64,000 bases of DNA from Bradyrhizobium embrapense (GCF_001189235.2 NZ_LFIP02000003.1:682001-746000), one strand, 5' to 3'; positions 41,894-51,826 are shown, counted from the stretch's first letter. Numbers and translations are program-made. The notes: a model not told the origin generated them from the letters alone.

Positions 41894-42769
41894 TTACTTT
41901 GCCGCCATCTGGTCCCGATACCAATCTCCAATCTCGCTCGCCGTCATGAGCGCGACGCCGTTATGGCCAATCACGTAGTCGAGCAGGGCTTCCAGGTATT
42001 TGATTCGATGCGGGACCCCCGTGATGTAGGGATGCACCGAGATCGCCATGATCCGCGCGTTCTCAGCGCCTTCGAGATACAGCCGATCGAACTGGTCGGT
42101 ACAGCGCGTCAAGAACTGTTCCGAGGGCAGGTGCTGCAGCGCGTGAATGACAATGTCGTTCGTCTCGACGGAATAGGGGATCGTCGTCACAGTTCCGTGC
42201 GGTGTGGCGATGTCCTGGGGAAGATCGTCGATCACCCAATCGGCCACGTATTCGATCCCGTTGAGGCGCAGGAGATCGAGTGTTTCTTCGGTCTCGGTCA
42301 GGCCGGGACTTTCCCACGATCGCGGCGGCTTGCCGGCAAAGGTGGCGATCGTGTCGACAGCACGCTTGATCGCTTCCGCCTGGTTCTCGACCTTGTGCAT
42401 TGGGCCCTGCACGAACCCATGCCCCATGAATTCGAAGCCTGCCTCGCGCGCCGCTGATGCCACGCGCGGGTAGCTGTTGCAGACATTGGCATTCGTCGCC
42501 AGCGTCACCGGTATCCTCCGGTCGGTGAGGGCCTTGAATTGCCGCCAGAAGCCGGCGCGCATGCCGTATTCATGCCACGACCAGTTCGGTACGTCAGGCA
42601 GCAGCGGCTGGCCCATCGGCGGACTCAGGACGGTACGCGGCATCGGATTCTCGATACGCCATTCCTCGACGTTGAGGATGACCCAGACAGCAAGCTTCTT
42701 GCCATCAGGCAATGTCAGTTTCGGTCGGTCGATCTGAGCCTGGTACGGAATGCGATCAGTGAAAGCCAC
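41894..42769 (-). CDS. Polysaccharide-deacetylase-fold hydrolase (PuuE/allantoinase-like)
   Basis: The 291-residue protein is of NodB-homology fold. EYGMRAGFWRQFKALTDRRIPVTLATNANVCNSYP, FMGHGFVQGP and SVHPYITGVPHRI match the PuuE-like branch, which hydrolyses cyclic or linear amides rather than sugars. It lies downstream of the luciferase-like gene (16 bases) on the same strand. In an N-heterocycle pathway it could open a ring or remove a formyl or acyl group (inference). Confidence 0.82.
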   Translation of the reverse strand: MAFTDRIPYQAQIDRPKLTLPDGKKLAVWVILNVEEWRIENPMPRTVLSPPMGQPLLPDVPNWSWHEYGMRAGFWRQFKALTDRRIPVTLATNANVCNSYPRVASAAREAGFEFMGHGFVQGPMHKVENQAEAIKRAVDTIATFAGKPPRSWESPGLTETEETLDLLRLNGIEYVADWVIDDLPQDIATPHGTVTTIPYSVETNDIVIHALQHLPSEQFLTRCTDQFDRLYLEGAENARIMAISVHPYITGVPHRIKYLEALLDYVIGHNGVALMTASEIGDWYRDQMAAK

Positions 42770-42785
42770 GTCGAAACTCCCTTCG

Positions 42786-43880
42786 TCACGCGGGTGATCC
42801 GGCAGCGGCGTTGATCCGCGGCAAGACCTTCTCGGCCATCAGGATCATCGATTGACGGCCGAGTTCGCGATCCTTCCAGTCCTTGCCGGCATAGAGCAAG
42901 GTTCCGAAAGTGCCGATCTCTTCCTGGAACGCCAGCAATTGATCGGCCACGCTTTCGGGCGTGCCGTGGATGATCAGCTTGTCACAGATCGCCTCGAGGG
43001 CGATCTCCGTGTCTGGTTGATCCCGCCTCGTCTTGAACAGCTCGAGCCGGCCGCTGCGCTTCAGCTTCGTGAATAGCTGGTGATAATAGTACACGTAGGG
43101 ACTGTCGGGCGACGTGGCATAGGCCTTCGCCGTTGCTGCGTCCTTTGCCACGAATACGCTCTTGGCGACGCGCCAGTTGGCGGGGTCCGCTGCCCGGTTC
43201 ACACGCGCGCAACCCTCGACATATTTGGACCAGTGGCTCTTCACCCAAGCAGGCATCAGGAAGTTCGCCGAGATCGGATCCCAGCCTCGCGCAGCGGCTT
43301 CCGTGACGCCTTTTGAGAACGGCGCGACCGCGGTCACCACGATCGGCGGGTGAGGGGCTTGCAAAGGGCGGGCTATCAATCCCTGGCCAATCTCCTCGAT
43401 CAAGGTTCGCCGGACCGAGACATTCCAATATCTGCCCTGCAAATCATACGGCGGCTTGCCAGCCCAGATATCGAGCACCTGATTGATCGCCTCCAGGAAC
43501 ATGGCATTGCGGTCAGCATCGAGATTGCAGAAAACCTCCGCATCGGACAGCAATCCGCCGGGGCTTATTCCGAAGATGAAGCGGCCATCAAGCATGTGAT
43601 CGAGCATGGCGACGGATGCGGCGACCGCCGCCGGATGCGTGTTCGGCATGTTGATGGTGCCGGTTCCAAGCTTGATCTGCTTGGTTGCGTCCGCAAGCCA
43701 AGCAATGAATGCGATGCTCGAGGTGATGTTCTCGGCTTTGTCGGTGACATGCTCGCCGACATACGCCTCGGTGAACCCGAGCTCATCCGCGAGCAGGAAG
43801 GCCTCTCGGTCCTCCCGGAGCGATTGCCGCCAATCCTTGTCGAGAGGATGGATCGGCATCGTAAAGAAACCGAGCTTCAT
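42786..43880 (-). CDS. Luciferase-like (LLM) flavin-dependent oxidoreductase
   Basis: The protein has 364 residues. MKLGFFTMPIHPLDKDWRQSL, the YVGEHVTDKAENITSS strand and GRFIFGISPGGLLSDAEVF belong to the bacterial luciferase-like monooxygenase fold. ATG 43880 has GGAGGGAGG upstream; a longer frame to 43961 lacks this. It may use the flavin reductase at 40650. It is divergent from the molybdenum hydroxylase operon. Confidence 0.88.
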   Translation of the reverse strand: MKLGFFTMPIHPLDKDWRQSLREDREAFLLADELGFTEAYVGEHVTDKAENITSSIAFIAWLADATKQIKLGTGTINMPNTHPAAVAASVAMLDHMLDGRFIFGISPGGLLSDAEVFCNLDADRNAMFLEAINQVLDIWAGKPPYDLQGRYWNVSVRRTLIEEIGQGLIARPLQAPHPPIVVTAVAPFSKGVTEAAARGWDPISANFLMPAWVKSHWSKYVEGCARVNRAADPANWRVAKSVFVAKDAATAKAYATSPDSPYVYYYHQLFTKLKRSGRLELFKTRRDQPDTEIALEAICDKLIIHGTPESVADQLLAFQEEIGTFGTLLYAGKDWKDRELGRQSMILMAEKVLPRINAAAGSPA

Positions 43881-44047
43881 GATCCGCCTCCCTCCGCGGT
43901 TGACTTTAGTTGGCGAGGAACCTGCGGCCTTCCCAAGGCGAAGACAAGCCCTGCCGCACAAATAATCAGTCGATAAACAAACTTGACGTTTGAAAGGGCG
44001 GGCTCTCTAATCGGGCGACCTAAATTGGGCCGGGAGGCCACGCCCAC

Positions 44048-44929
44048 ATGAAAGCTGCGGCTTTCGCCTACGCCCGCGCGACCAGCGTCGTGAATGCGCT
44101 GGAGTTGCTTGCTGCGCATGGCGACAAGGCGAAGATTCTGTCGGGTGGCCAGAGCCTGATGCCGGCTATGAACCTGCGGCTCATCTCCCCGGACATTCTG
44201 GTCGATATCGGTGGCCTGGCAGAGTTGCGTGGGATCACCGTGAGCGCGGGCGTCCTGATCGTTGGCGCGCTGACGCGGCATGTCGACCTGCTCAAATCGC
44301 CAGAGATTGCGCTGCACGCGCCGCTGTTGCGGAATGCCGTTACCCACGTTGCTCATCCTGCAATTCGCAATCGCGGAACGATAGGCGGTAGCCTTGCGCA
44401 CGCCGATCCGGCATCGGAACTGCCGGCCTGTGTTGTGGCACTTGACGCCATGATTGTCGTTCGCGGTTCCTCCGGCGAACGCCGGATTGGCGCCACTGAA
44501 TTTTTCAAGGGCATCTACGAAACGGCGCTGTCGCCAGACGAATTGCTCGTCGCGATCGAGATGCCAGTCGCGGGCAAGAGCTCGACATTCTTCTTTCAGG
44601 AGTATGCTCGTCGACATGGTGACTACGCCGTCGTTGGTCTTGCCGCACGTGCCGTTGTTGCAGCTGGCAGGTTCACGGATCTTCGGCTCGGCTTCTTTGC
44701 GGTTGGCGACCGGCCTCTGCTGGCGGCGGCCGCAGGCAGGTTGATCAATGCATCCGTGACGTCGGCCTTGCTTTCAGAAGCCGCGACAGCGCTGGCCGAT
44801 GAGCTCGATCCACAGGAGGATCAACAGGCTACCGCGGCGATGCGCCGACATCTTGCTACGGTCTTGCTCCGGCGCTGCGTGGCCGCATTGCTGGCGCGGC
44901 CCGAACTGGAAGCAGGAGTGACCAAGTGA
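44048..44929 (+). CDS. Molybdenum hydroxylase FAD-binding subunit (CoxM-like)
   Basis: The protein has 293 residues. LSGGQSLMPAMNLRL (about residue 35) and AHPAIRNRGTIGGSLAHADPASELPA (about residue 105) bind FAD. It passes electrons from the iron-sulfur subunit to the acceptor. It is first in the operon M-S-L. The stop overlaps the GTG of the next gene. Confidence 0.9.
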   Translation: MKAAAFAYARATSVVNALELLAAHGDKAKILSGGQSLMPAMNLRLISPDILVDIGGLAELRGITVSAGVLIVGALTRHVDLLKSPEIALHAPLLRNAVTHVAHPAIRNRGTIGGSLAHADPASELPACVVALDAMIVVRGSSGERRIGATEFFKGIYETALSPDELLVAIEMPVAGKSSTFFFQEYARRHGDYAVVGLAARAVVAAGRFTDLRLGFFAVGDRPLLAAAAGRLINASVTSALLSEAATALADELDPQEDQQATAAMRRHLATVLLRRCVAALLARPELEAGVTK

Positions 44930-45411
44930 GCGCTCCAGTGCCGGTTTCGCTTCTGGTCAACGGCGAGCCCATTGAAGCGCTTGTATTGCCGCGTCTCAAT
45001 CTCGCTGACTTTCTCAGAGAAAGTCTGAAGCTGACCGGAACTCATGTCGGTTGCGAGCACGGCGTGTGCGGTGCCTGTACGGTCCGGATCGATGGCGAGA
45101 TCGTCCGCTCTTGTCTGATGCTGGCGGTCCAGGCGGAGGGCGCGTCGGTCGAGACAATCGAGGGGTTGTCCGACAGCGGTGAAATCGCCGACCTCCAGGC
45201 GGCATTTCGTGAACGCAATGCATTGCAGTGCGGCTATTGCACGCCTGGGATGCTGATCACAGCGCAGGATCTGCTGAAACATCTGCCCGTGCCTGATCGC
45301 CAGGCGATCCGCGAACATCTTTCCGGTAATTATTGCCGCTGCACCGGCTATCAAGCCATTGTGGACGCCGTCGAGGCGACTGCCAAGATGCGCGGGGAGC
45401 GGCCGGCGTGA
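44926..45411 (+). CDS. Molybdenum hydroxylase [2Fe-2S] subunit (CoxS-like)
   Basis: The protein has 161 residues from GTG 44926 (GTGA overlap). The plant-type cluster is CEHGVCGACTVRIDG...SC (about residues 44-66) and the second cluster is CGYCTPGM with CRCTGY near 105-145. Both [2Fe-2S] sets are complete. It ends in a GTGA overlap with the large subunit. Confidence 0.93.
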   Translation: MSAPVPVSLLVNGEPIEALVLPRLNLADFLRESLKLTGTHVGCEHGVCGACTVRIDGEIVRSCLMLAVQAEGASVETIEGLSDSGEIADLQAAFRERNALQCGYCTPGMLITAQDLLKHLPVPDRQAIREHLSGNYCRCTGYQAIVDAVEATAKMRGERPA

Positions 45412-47801
45412 CCGTGACCCGTGCTCCGGCAGAGACGCTTTCGGTGCTCGATCGCCCGAATTCCTATATCGGCAAGACGGTGCCACGGCCCAACCTCGAC
45501 AGGTTGCTGCAAGGGCGCGGACAATACGTCAGCGACCTGGAATTGCCGCGGATGGCGCACGTGGTCTTCCTGCGGTCGCCTTATGCCCACGCAAGAATTG
45601 TTGCGATCGATGCCGACGCGGCCCGGCGTATGTCCGGGGTCATTGCCATCGTCACGGGTTGCGAGCTTGAGGGCGTCATCGCGCCGTGGGTCGGCGTGCT
45701 TTCGCACCTGAAGGGATTGAAGTCGGCGCCGCAGCACGCGATCGCGGTCGATCGGGCCTGTTGGCAGGGCGAGGCGGTCGCGGCGATCGTGGCAACCAGC
45801 CGTGCGGCAGCCGAAGATGCGATGGAGCATGTTGCCGTCGAATACGAAGAACTCGAGGCGGTCACCGACATGCGCACCGCGCTCGATCCGGCAACGCCCG
45901 TCATTCACGCCGCGCTCGGTGACAACCTCGCCTTTGAACGGATTCTTGATGCCGGCGATGTCGACCATGCATTGTCGGATTCCGAGGTGGTCGAGGCCGA
46001 ATTCGTGTTCGGACGCCACACCGGCGTGACGCTTGAACCGCGGGCAGTGGTTGCCGACTGGAATGCGGCCGAAGCGCGGCTCACGATCTATCAGGGCACG
46101 CAAGCGCCCCACATGGTGCAGAACATCGCAGCCCTGCATCTCGGATTAAGGGAAGCGCAGGTCCGGGTGGTTTGCAAGGATGTCGGCGGCTCTTTCGGCA
46201 TCAAGGTCCACATCTACGCTGACGAGATGGCGACCTATGCGCTGTCCAAGCTGCTGCGCCGCCCGATCAAATTCGTGGCCGACCGGGTCGAGAGCTTCAA
46301 CACGGACATTCACGCCCGCGATCATCGATGCAGGGGGCGGATCGGCGTCAGGCCGGACGGCACCATCACGGCCTTCGAGATCGACGACCTGACCGGGATC
46401 GGTCCCTATTCGATGTATCCGCGCACCAGTGCCATCGAGGCCAATCAGGTGGTCAATCTGGTCGGCGGGCCGTATGCCACGGCGAACTATCGGGCGCGAG
46501 CGCGCGTCGTCTTCCAGAACAAGAACGTGATGTGTCAGTACCGGGCGGTCGGGCACCCGATTGCCTGTTCCGTCACCGAGGGGCTGGTCGACCTTGCCGC
46601 AGCGAAGATCGGCATGGATCCCGTCGAGATCCGCCGGCGCAATCTGATCGGCGACGATGCCTATCCCTGTGCATCACCCTCCGGCATGAAATTCGAGCAG
46701 CTTTCGCATCACGCCTCGCTGGCCAAGCTGCTGCAGATGATGGACTACGACGCATTGCGTGCCCAGCAAGCGGGATTGCGCGCCAGGAACATTCACCGGG
46801 GTATTGGAATCGCAAGCTTCATCGAGGTGACCAATCCCAGTGCCGCCTTTTACGGCGTCGGCGGCGCGAAAATCTCGTCGCAGGATGGCGTTGCGGTTCG
46901 GCTCGACGCGCAAGGGTCGGTGATCTGCCAGACCAGCATCACCGAGCAGGGGCAAGGGTCGGAATCACTGACTGCTCAGATCGTGGGCAGTGTGCTGGGC
47001 GTTTCGATGGACCGGGTTCGCGTGATCCTGGGCGACACCGACAACACGCCCTATGGCGGCGGCACCTGGGCCTCGCGCGGTGCCGGCATCGGCGGCGAAG
47101 CCGCGTTGCAGGCCGCCAAGGCTCTGCGCCAGAATATCCTCGATGTCGCCGCGGCCATCCTGCAATCGACACCGGCCGGGCTCGATATCGTCAACGACAG
47201 CATCGTCAATGTCGACGACGGCGGCACGCCGCGGATCGAGCTGAGCGAACTGGCGCGGATCGTCTATTTTCGGCCGGACACCCTCCCGCCGGGTGTCCAG
47301 CCCGAACTGATGGCGACCCGGCATTTCGTCCCGCGTCAATTTCCCTTTGCATTCACCAACGGGGTTCAGGCCTCGTGGCTCGAGGTCGATATCGAGACTG
47401 GGTTCGTGACGCTGCTTAAGCATTGGGTTGTCGAAGACTGCGGCACCATCATCAACCCCCAACTGGTCGACGAGCAGATACGGGGCGGGGTCGTGCAGGG
47501 GCTCGGCGCGGCGCTGTTCGAGAAATGCATCTATGACGAGCGCGGTCAGCTGACCAACGCCAATATGGCGGACTACTTGGTCCCGATGTCCGGCGAGATG
47601 CCCGATATCGAGGTTGGCCACGTCGTGTCTCCAGCGCAGGAATCTGAGCTGGGGGCCAAGGGGGCGGGTGAGGCCGGCACGGCCGGCGCGGCAGCCGCGG
47701 TGGCCAACGCGGTCAATGACGCGCTGCGGCCGTTGGGCGCAACAATTACCGAGATTCCGTTAACGCCTCAGGTTATTCTGACGGCCTTGGGACGAATCTG
47801 A
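45408..47801 (+). CDS. Molybdenum hydroxylase catalytic subunit (xanthine dehydrogenase/CoxL family)
   Basis: The protein has 797 residues from GTG 45408 (GTGA overlap); the longer frame from 45333 lies in coxS. GGSFGIKVHIYADE binds the cofactor, and the essential Glu near the molybdenum lies in GAKGAGEAGTAGAAA about 50 residues from the end. The loop that reads AYRCSFR (CO dehydrogenase) or AYRGAGR (form II) is here CQYRAVGHP (about residue 375), so CO is not the substrate. Its neighbours, a monooxygenase pair, a PuuE-like hydrolase and an importer, suggest hydroxylation of a heteroaromatic ring. Confidence 0.9.
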   Translation: MTVTRAPAETLSVLDRPNSYIGKTVPRPNLDRLLQGRGQYVSDLELPRMAHVVFLRSPYAHARIVAIDADAARRMSGVIAIVTGCELEGVIAPWVGVLSHLKGLKSAPQHAIAVDRACWQGEAVAAIVATSRAAAEDAMEHVAVEYEELEAVTDMRTALDPATPVIHAALGDNLAFERILDAGDVDHALSDSEVVEAEFVFGRHTGVTLEPRAVVADWNAAEARLTIYQGTQAPHMVQNIAALHLGLREAQVRVVCKDVGGSFGIKVHIYADEMATYALSKLLRRPIKFVADRVESFNTDIHARDHRCRGRIGVRPDGTITAFEIDDLTGIGPYSMYPRTSAIEANQVVNLVGGPYATANYRARARVVFQNKNVMCQYRAVGHPIACSVTEGLVDLAAAKIGMDPVEIRRRNLIGDDAYPCASPSGMKFEQLSHHASLAKLLQMMDYDALRAQQAGLRARNIHRGIGIASFIEVTNPSAAFYGVGGAKISSQDGVAVRLDAQGSVICQTSITEQGQGSESLTAQIVGSVLGVSMDRVRVILGDTDNTPYGGGTWASRGAGIGGEAALQAAKALRQNILDVAAAILQSTPAGLDIVNDSIVNVDDGGTPRIELSELARIVYFRPDTLPPGVQPELMATRHFVPRQFPFAFTNGVQASWLEVDIETGFVTLLKHWVVEDCGTIINPQLVDEQIRGGVVQGLGAALFEKCIYDERGQLTNANMADYLVPMSGEMPDIEVGHVVSPAQESELGAKGAGEAGTAGAAAAVANAVNDALRPLGATITEIPLTPQVILTALGRI

Positions 47802-47868
47802 GTGGAGACGTTCCGGGCAAAGACAATACGATAAGCAAAACACAGGCGGTTCTTGGGGAGGAATGGTC

Positions 47869-49122
47869 ATGACGAACAAGATCACCAAAGCTGGATCGAT
47901 ATCGCGTCGTCGCTTGCTGACGACGGCAAGTGCCACCGCCGCTCTCGCCGTCTCGCCTTTTCGCATCAATCTGCTCCAGGCCGAGGAGGCGCCCATCAAG
48001 ATCGGCTTCCCTGTGCCTCTGACCGGCCCATATGGCGCCGAGGCCCAGGACCAGGTGCGGGCGGGGCAGCTCGCTGTTGCCCAATTCAATGATGCTGGCG
48101 GTCTTAATGGCCGCAAGGCCGAGCTCGTCGTGCGCGACGACAAGCTCAATCCCGGTGAGGCGGCAACGCGGACATTGGAGCTGGTCGAGAAGGAGAAGGT
48201 GAATTTCGTCGTCGGCAGCCTGTCGGCGGCGGTTCAGCTTGCGATCAACAACGTTACCAAAGAGCGCGGCGTCATTTTCAATTCGATCAGCCAATCCGAC
48301 GCCATCAACGAGGCGGCCGACTTCAGCAAGTTCACATTTCACGAAGCGCTGAACCCGCACATGACGTCAGGCGCGGTCGGCCGCTATGCCTTCGCCAAAT
48401 TCGGCAAGAAGGTTGCGTTTCTCACGGCCGATTATGCCTACGGTCACGAAATGGTTCGCGGTTTTCTCGAGGTCGGCAAGGAATTCAACATCGAGAACCT
48501 CGGTGACATCCGTCATCCGCTGGGAACGACCGACTTCTCCACTTTGCTGCCCCGTCTCCAGGCGCTGAAGCCGGATATTCTCTGCATCAGCAATTTCGGC
48601 CGCGACCAACAGATCGCGCTGAAACAGGCGACCGACTTTGGCGTCAAGAAATCGATCCAGATCATCGCGCCGCTGCTCTCGCATGCCAGCCGCGTCGCGG
48701 CCGGTCCCCAGGCATTCGAAGGTGTCATCGGCGGTTGCTCTTTCTACTGGGGTATCGAGGACAAGTTCGCCTCGACCAAGGCGTTCAACGATGCGTTCCG
48801 CAAGATGTACGACGGCAAGCTGCCCACCGACTACGGTGCGCTCGGTTACGGCGGTGTTCGGACCGTGCTCGAGGCGGTCAAGGGCGCCGGCAGCGTCGAG
48901 ACCAACAGGGTCGTCGCTGCATTGGAAGCCCTCAAATACGACTACTACAAGGGGCCGCAATATTATCGCAAATGCGATCACCAGTCGGTGCAATCGGTGC
49001 TCGTGATCAAGTCGAAGTCCAAGGACCTGAGGAACGTATCCGACGTGTTCGAGGTCCTGTCGACCGAAGAACCCAACGAGAAGTACCTGCGCAGCTGCGA
49101 GGCGCTCGGTCACAAGAGCTGA
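47869..49122 (+). CDS. Periplasmic binding protein of the second Liv-type importer
   Basis: The protein has 417 residues of type 1 periplasmic binding fold. The Tat-like signal is SRRRLLTTASATAALAVSPF, followed by APIKIGFPVPLTGPYGAEAQDQVRAGQLAVAQFNDAGG, the conserved ligand-site start. ATG 47869 has GGGGAGGA upstream. It follows the Mo-hydroxylase operon by 67 bases and precedes LivHMGF. Confidence 0.9.
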   Translation: MTNKITKAGSISRRRLLTTASATAALAVSPFRINLLQAEEAPIKIGFPVPLTGPYGAEAQDQVRAGQLAVAQFNDAGGLNGRKAELVVRDDKLNPGEAATRTLELVEKEKVNFVVGSLSAAVQLAINNVTKERGVIFNSISQSDAINEAADFSKFTFHEALNPHMTSGAVGRYAFAKFGKKVAFLTADYAYGHEMVRGFLEVGKEFNIENLGDIRHPLGTTDFSTLLPRLQALKPDILCISNFGRDQQIALKQATDFGVKKSIQIIAPLLSHASRVAAGPQAFEGVIGGCSFYWGIEDKFASTKAFNDAFRKMYDGKLPTDYGALGYGGVRTVLEAVKGAGSVETNRVVAALEALKYDYYKGPQYYRKCDHQSVQSVLVIKSKSKDLRNVSDVFEVLSTEEPNEKYLRSCEALGHKS

Positions 49123-49177
49123 GCTCGTGCGACGGCGTGCGTCGCGGGTCGGTGCGCGCCGTGCTGGGGGGGGACAA

Positions 49178-50062
49178 ATGGCGGGCCTGAGCTTTGAGCT
49201 GATTGCGTTGCAACTGTTTGCCGGATTGGCGCTCGGCGCCATCTACGTGCTGTTTGCGATCGGTCTCTCGCTGATCTTCGGGATGTTGACGGTCGTCAAC
49301 TTCGCCCATGGCGCGTTCTACATGGTCGGCGCCTATGTCGGGCTCTATCTGATCTCGATCGGGGGCAATTTCTGGATCTGCCTCGTGGCCGTGCCGATCG
49401 CAATCGGACTGTTCGGCCTCGCCGTCGAGCGCGTGCTGATCCGGCCGCTTTACGGCCGGGGCATTGACTATCCGCTGCTGCTGACCTTCGGGCTGAGCTA
49501 CGTGATGGTCGAATGCGTCCGCATTGCCTTTGGCAAGACTGGCTACCCTTTCGACACGCCCGAAGTTCTGCAGGGCGCCGTCGATATCGGCGTCGGCTAT
49601 TTCCCGCTCTACCGCCTGTTCGTGATAGGTGCGACGGCCGTCGTGCTGCTGGCGCTCTGGCTGTTCCTGGAGAAGACCAGCTTCGGGCTGATTATCCGCG
49701 CCGGCGCACGTGATCCACAGATCGTCCGCGTCCTCGGCGTCGATGTAGCCAGGGTATGGCTGATCGTGTTCGGTATAGGCACCGCGATTGCGGGCTTTGC
49801 CGGCCTGTTGGCCGCGCCGCTCCAAGGCGTCATTCCGGAGATGGGCGGCACGATTCTCGCGGAAGCCTTCGTTGTGACCGTCGTCGGAGGGATGGGGTCG
49901 ATCGGCGGCGCGGTCCTGGCGGGCCTGCTGGTTGGTGTGGTGGTCAGCATGACCTCGCTGTTCGCACCGGAGATGGCCAAGGTTTCGATCTTTGCCTTGA
50001 TGGCGCTTGTCCTGATCGTTCGTCCCCAGGGCTTCTTCGGCCGCGCCGGATTGATGAGCTGA
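49178..50062 (+). CDS. livH: ABC importer permease, LivH family (second importer)
   Basis: The protein has 294 residues. IFGMLTVVNFAHGAFYMVGAYVGLYL and VVTVVGGMGSIGGAVLAGLLVG are LivH signatures. ATG 49178 is preceded by GGGGGGGA, a strong reason to reject the upstream ATG at 49127. It lies 7 bases before livM. Confidence 0.9.
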   Translation: MAGLSFELIALQLFAGLALGAIYVLFAIGLSLIFGMLTVVNFAHGAFYMVGAYVGLYLISIGGNFWICLVAVPIAIGLFGLAVERVLIRPLYGRGIDYPLLLTFGLSYVMVECVRIAFGKTGYPFDTPEVLQGAVDIGVGYFPLYRLFVIGATAVVLLALWLFLEKTSFGLIIRAGARDPQIVRVLGVDVARVWLIVFGIGTAIAGFAGLLAAPLQGVIPEMGGTILAEAFVVTVVGGMGSIGGAVLAGLLVGVVVSMTSLFAPEMAKVSIFALMALVLIVRPQGFFGRAGLMS

Positions 50063-50069
50063 GCCCGGC

Positions 50070-51056
50070 ATGACCGAAACCGCTCGATCGATCAAACAGT
50101 CCGGTGTTGCGACGGGCGGCTGGTACCAGTTCGTGACGCGGCATCGTGCCAGTATTGTCGCGGCGGTTATCCTGGTTTTCCCACTGGTGATGCCGTTCAC
50201 GGCTCTGGCTGTGAACATCCTGATCTATGGGCTGTACGCCCTCGGCTTCAACCTTGTGTTCGGTTATCTCGGCCTGCTGTCGTTCGGTCACGCGGCGCTG
50301 TTCGGGACCGGTGCCTATCTCTGTGGCATCTCCATCGTGCACTTCGGCTGGCCGTGGTATGCGGCGATTGCCGCCGGGGTCGCCGGCGGATTGTTGATGG
50401 CGCTGTTGATCGGCGTGCTCGCGATCAGGACCCGAGGCATCTACTTCGCCATGGTCACGATGGCGCTGTCGCAGTGTGTCTACTACCTTTTCTATCAGGC
50501 AGTTGACTTGACCGGCGGCGAGAACGGCCTTCGCGGCATCAATGTCCGCACCATCGATCTGTTCGGCCTGCAAATCGATTTCATCAATCCAATGATCCGC
50601 TACTATGTCATCGCGGCTTTCGTGATTGCAGCTTTCTTCGTGATGTCGCGCATTCTGGCGTCGCCGTTTGGTGCCGTCATCGAAGCGGTGCGCGAGAACG
50701 AGATGCGTGCGCGCGCGTCCGGCTACGACGTGACTCTGACGCGATTGCTGACCTTCGTCCTGTCGGGCGCTTTCTGCGGCCTTGCCGGTGCGTTGCAGGC
50801 CCTGCATTTGTCGATCGTTCCGATCGAAATCCTGCACTACGAGACCTCGGGCTTGGTGGTGATGATCGCGCTCCTGGGCGGCATGGGGACGTTTTTCGGA
50901 CCGATGATCGGTGCTGCGGTCTTCCTGGTCCTGGAGAATGTGGTCTCGGTGTGGACCGTTCACTGGCAATTGATCGTTGGAGGCATCTTCATTGCATGCG
51001 TGCTGTTCTTCCCGGCCGGCATCTGGGGCACGCTGATCGCGCGGAGCAGGCGATGA
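50070..51056 (+). CDS. livM: ABC importer permease, LivM family (second importer)
   Basis: The protein has 328 residues. FNLVFGYLGLLSFGHAALFGTGAYLCG and TSGLVVMIALLGGMGTFFGPMIGA are typical LivM stretches. The stop overlaps livG (ATGA). It has diverged clearly from the LivM at 2.7 kb, so the two systems are not a recent duplication. Confidence 0.9.
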   Translation: MTETARSIKQSGVATGGWYQFVTRHRASIVAAVILVFPLVMPFTALAVNILIYGLYALGFNLVFGYLGLLSFGHAALFGTGAYLCGISIVHFGWPWYAAIAAGVAGGLLMALLIGVLAIRTRGIYFAMVTMALSQCVYYLFYQAVDLTGGENGLRGINVRTIDLFGLQIDFINPMIRYYVIAAFVIAAFFVMSRILASPFGAVIEAVRENEMRARASGYDVTLTRLLTFVLSGAFCGLAGALQALHLSIVPIEILHYETSGLVVMIALLGGMGTFFGPMIGAAVFLVLENVVSVWTVHWQLIVGGIFIACVLFFPAGIWGTLIARSRR

Positions 51057-51823
51057 CTGCCACGGCCGGCCAGGCGAATGAGATCATTCTGCGCACCAGG
51101 GGCGTCGGCAAGACGTTCGGGAAGTTCGTCGCCCTCAACAATATCTCGGCCGAGTTCTCCAGAGGAGCGGTCACCTCCATCATTGGTCCGAACGGGGCTG
51201 GAAAGAGCACCTACTTCAACCTGCTGTGCGGCGCGTTTCCGCCGACGAAGGGCAGCATCGAGTTCGACGGCAGGGATGTCACCGGTCTGCCGCAACACCG
51301 CTTCGCGCATATGGGGATCGCGAAATCGTTTCAGATCACCAGCGTGTTTCCGCAGCTTACGACACGAGAGAACATTCGCGTCGGTCTGCAGGCGCTGGTG
51401 TCGCGATACGATATCTGGCGTCCCCGCGCGCGGCTGACCGAACTGATCGAGCGGGCGGACGAACTGCTGGCTCTCGTCGGGTTGTGGGAATCCCGGGAAC
51501 GTGCGGCCAAGACGCTGGCCCATGGTGAGCAGCGGGCGCTGGAGATCGGCATGGCGCTCGCCAGCCAACCTCGTTTGCTGCTGCTGGACGAGCCGACGGC
51601 CGGCATGAGCCCGGAAGAAACCCGGACCATGATGGATCTGATCGTGAAACTCGCCAGGGAGCGGACGGTCATCCTCGTCGAGCACAAGATGAAGCTGGTG
51701 CTGGGGATCAGTGACCGCATCCTCGTGCTGCACCACGGAGAATTGCTTGCCGAGGGGACTCCGCAGGAGGTCCGGCAGAACGAGGCGGTAAAGCGGGTCT
51801 ATCTCGGTCAGCGGGAGCATTGA
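51053..51823 (+). CDS. livG: ABC importer ATPase, LivG family (second importer)
   Basis: The protein has 256 residues. Walker A GPNGAGKST, signature LAHGEQR, Walker B LLLLDEPTAGM and switch VEHKM are all present. ATG 51053 overlaps the livM stop. The gene ends three bases before livF. Confidence 0.9.
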   Translation: MTATAGQANEIILRTRGVGKTFGKFVALNNISAEFSRGAVTSIIGPNGAGKSTYFNLLCGAFPPTKGSIEFDGRDVTGLPQHRFAHMGIAKSFQITSVFPQLTTRENIRVGLQALVSRYDIWRPRARLTELIERADELLALVGLWESRERAAKTLAHGEQRALEIGMALASQPRLLLLDEPTAGMSPEETRTMMDLIVKLARERTVILVEHKMKLVLGISDRILVLHHGELLAEGTPQEVRQNEAVKRVYLGQREH

Positions 51824-51826
51824 CGA

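Noticed and set aside
45408-47801. Carbon monoxide dehydrogenase large subunit
   Set aside because: The diagnostic AYRCSFR loop is absent; CQYRAVGHP stands in its place.
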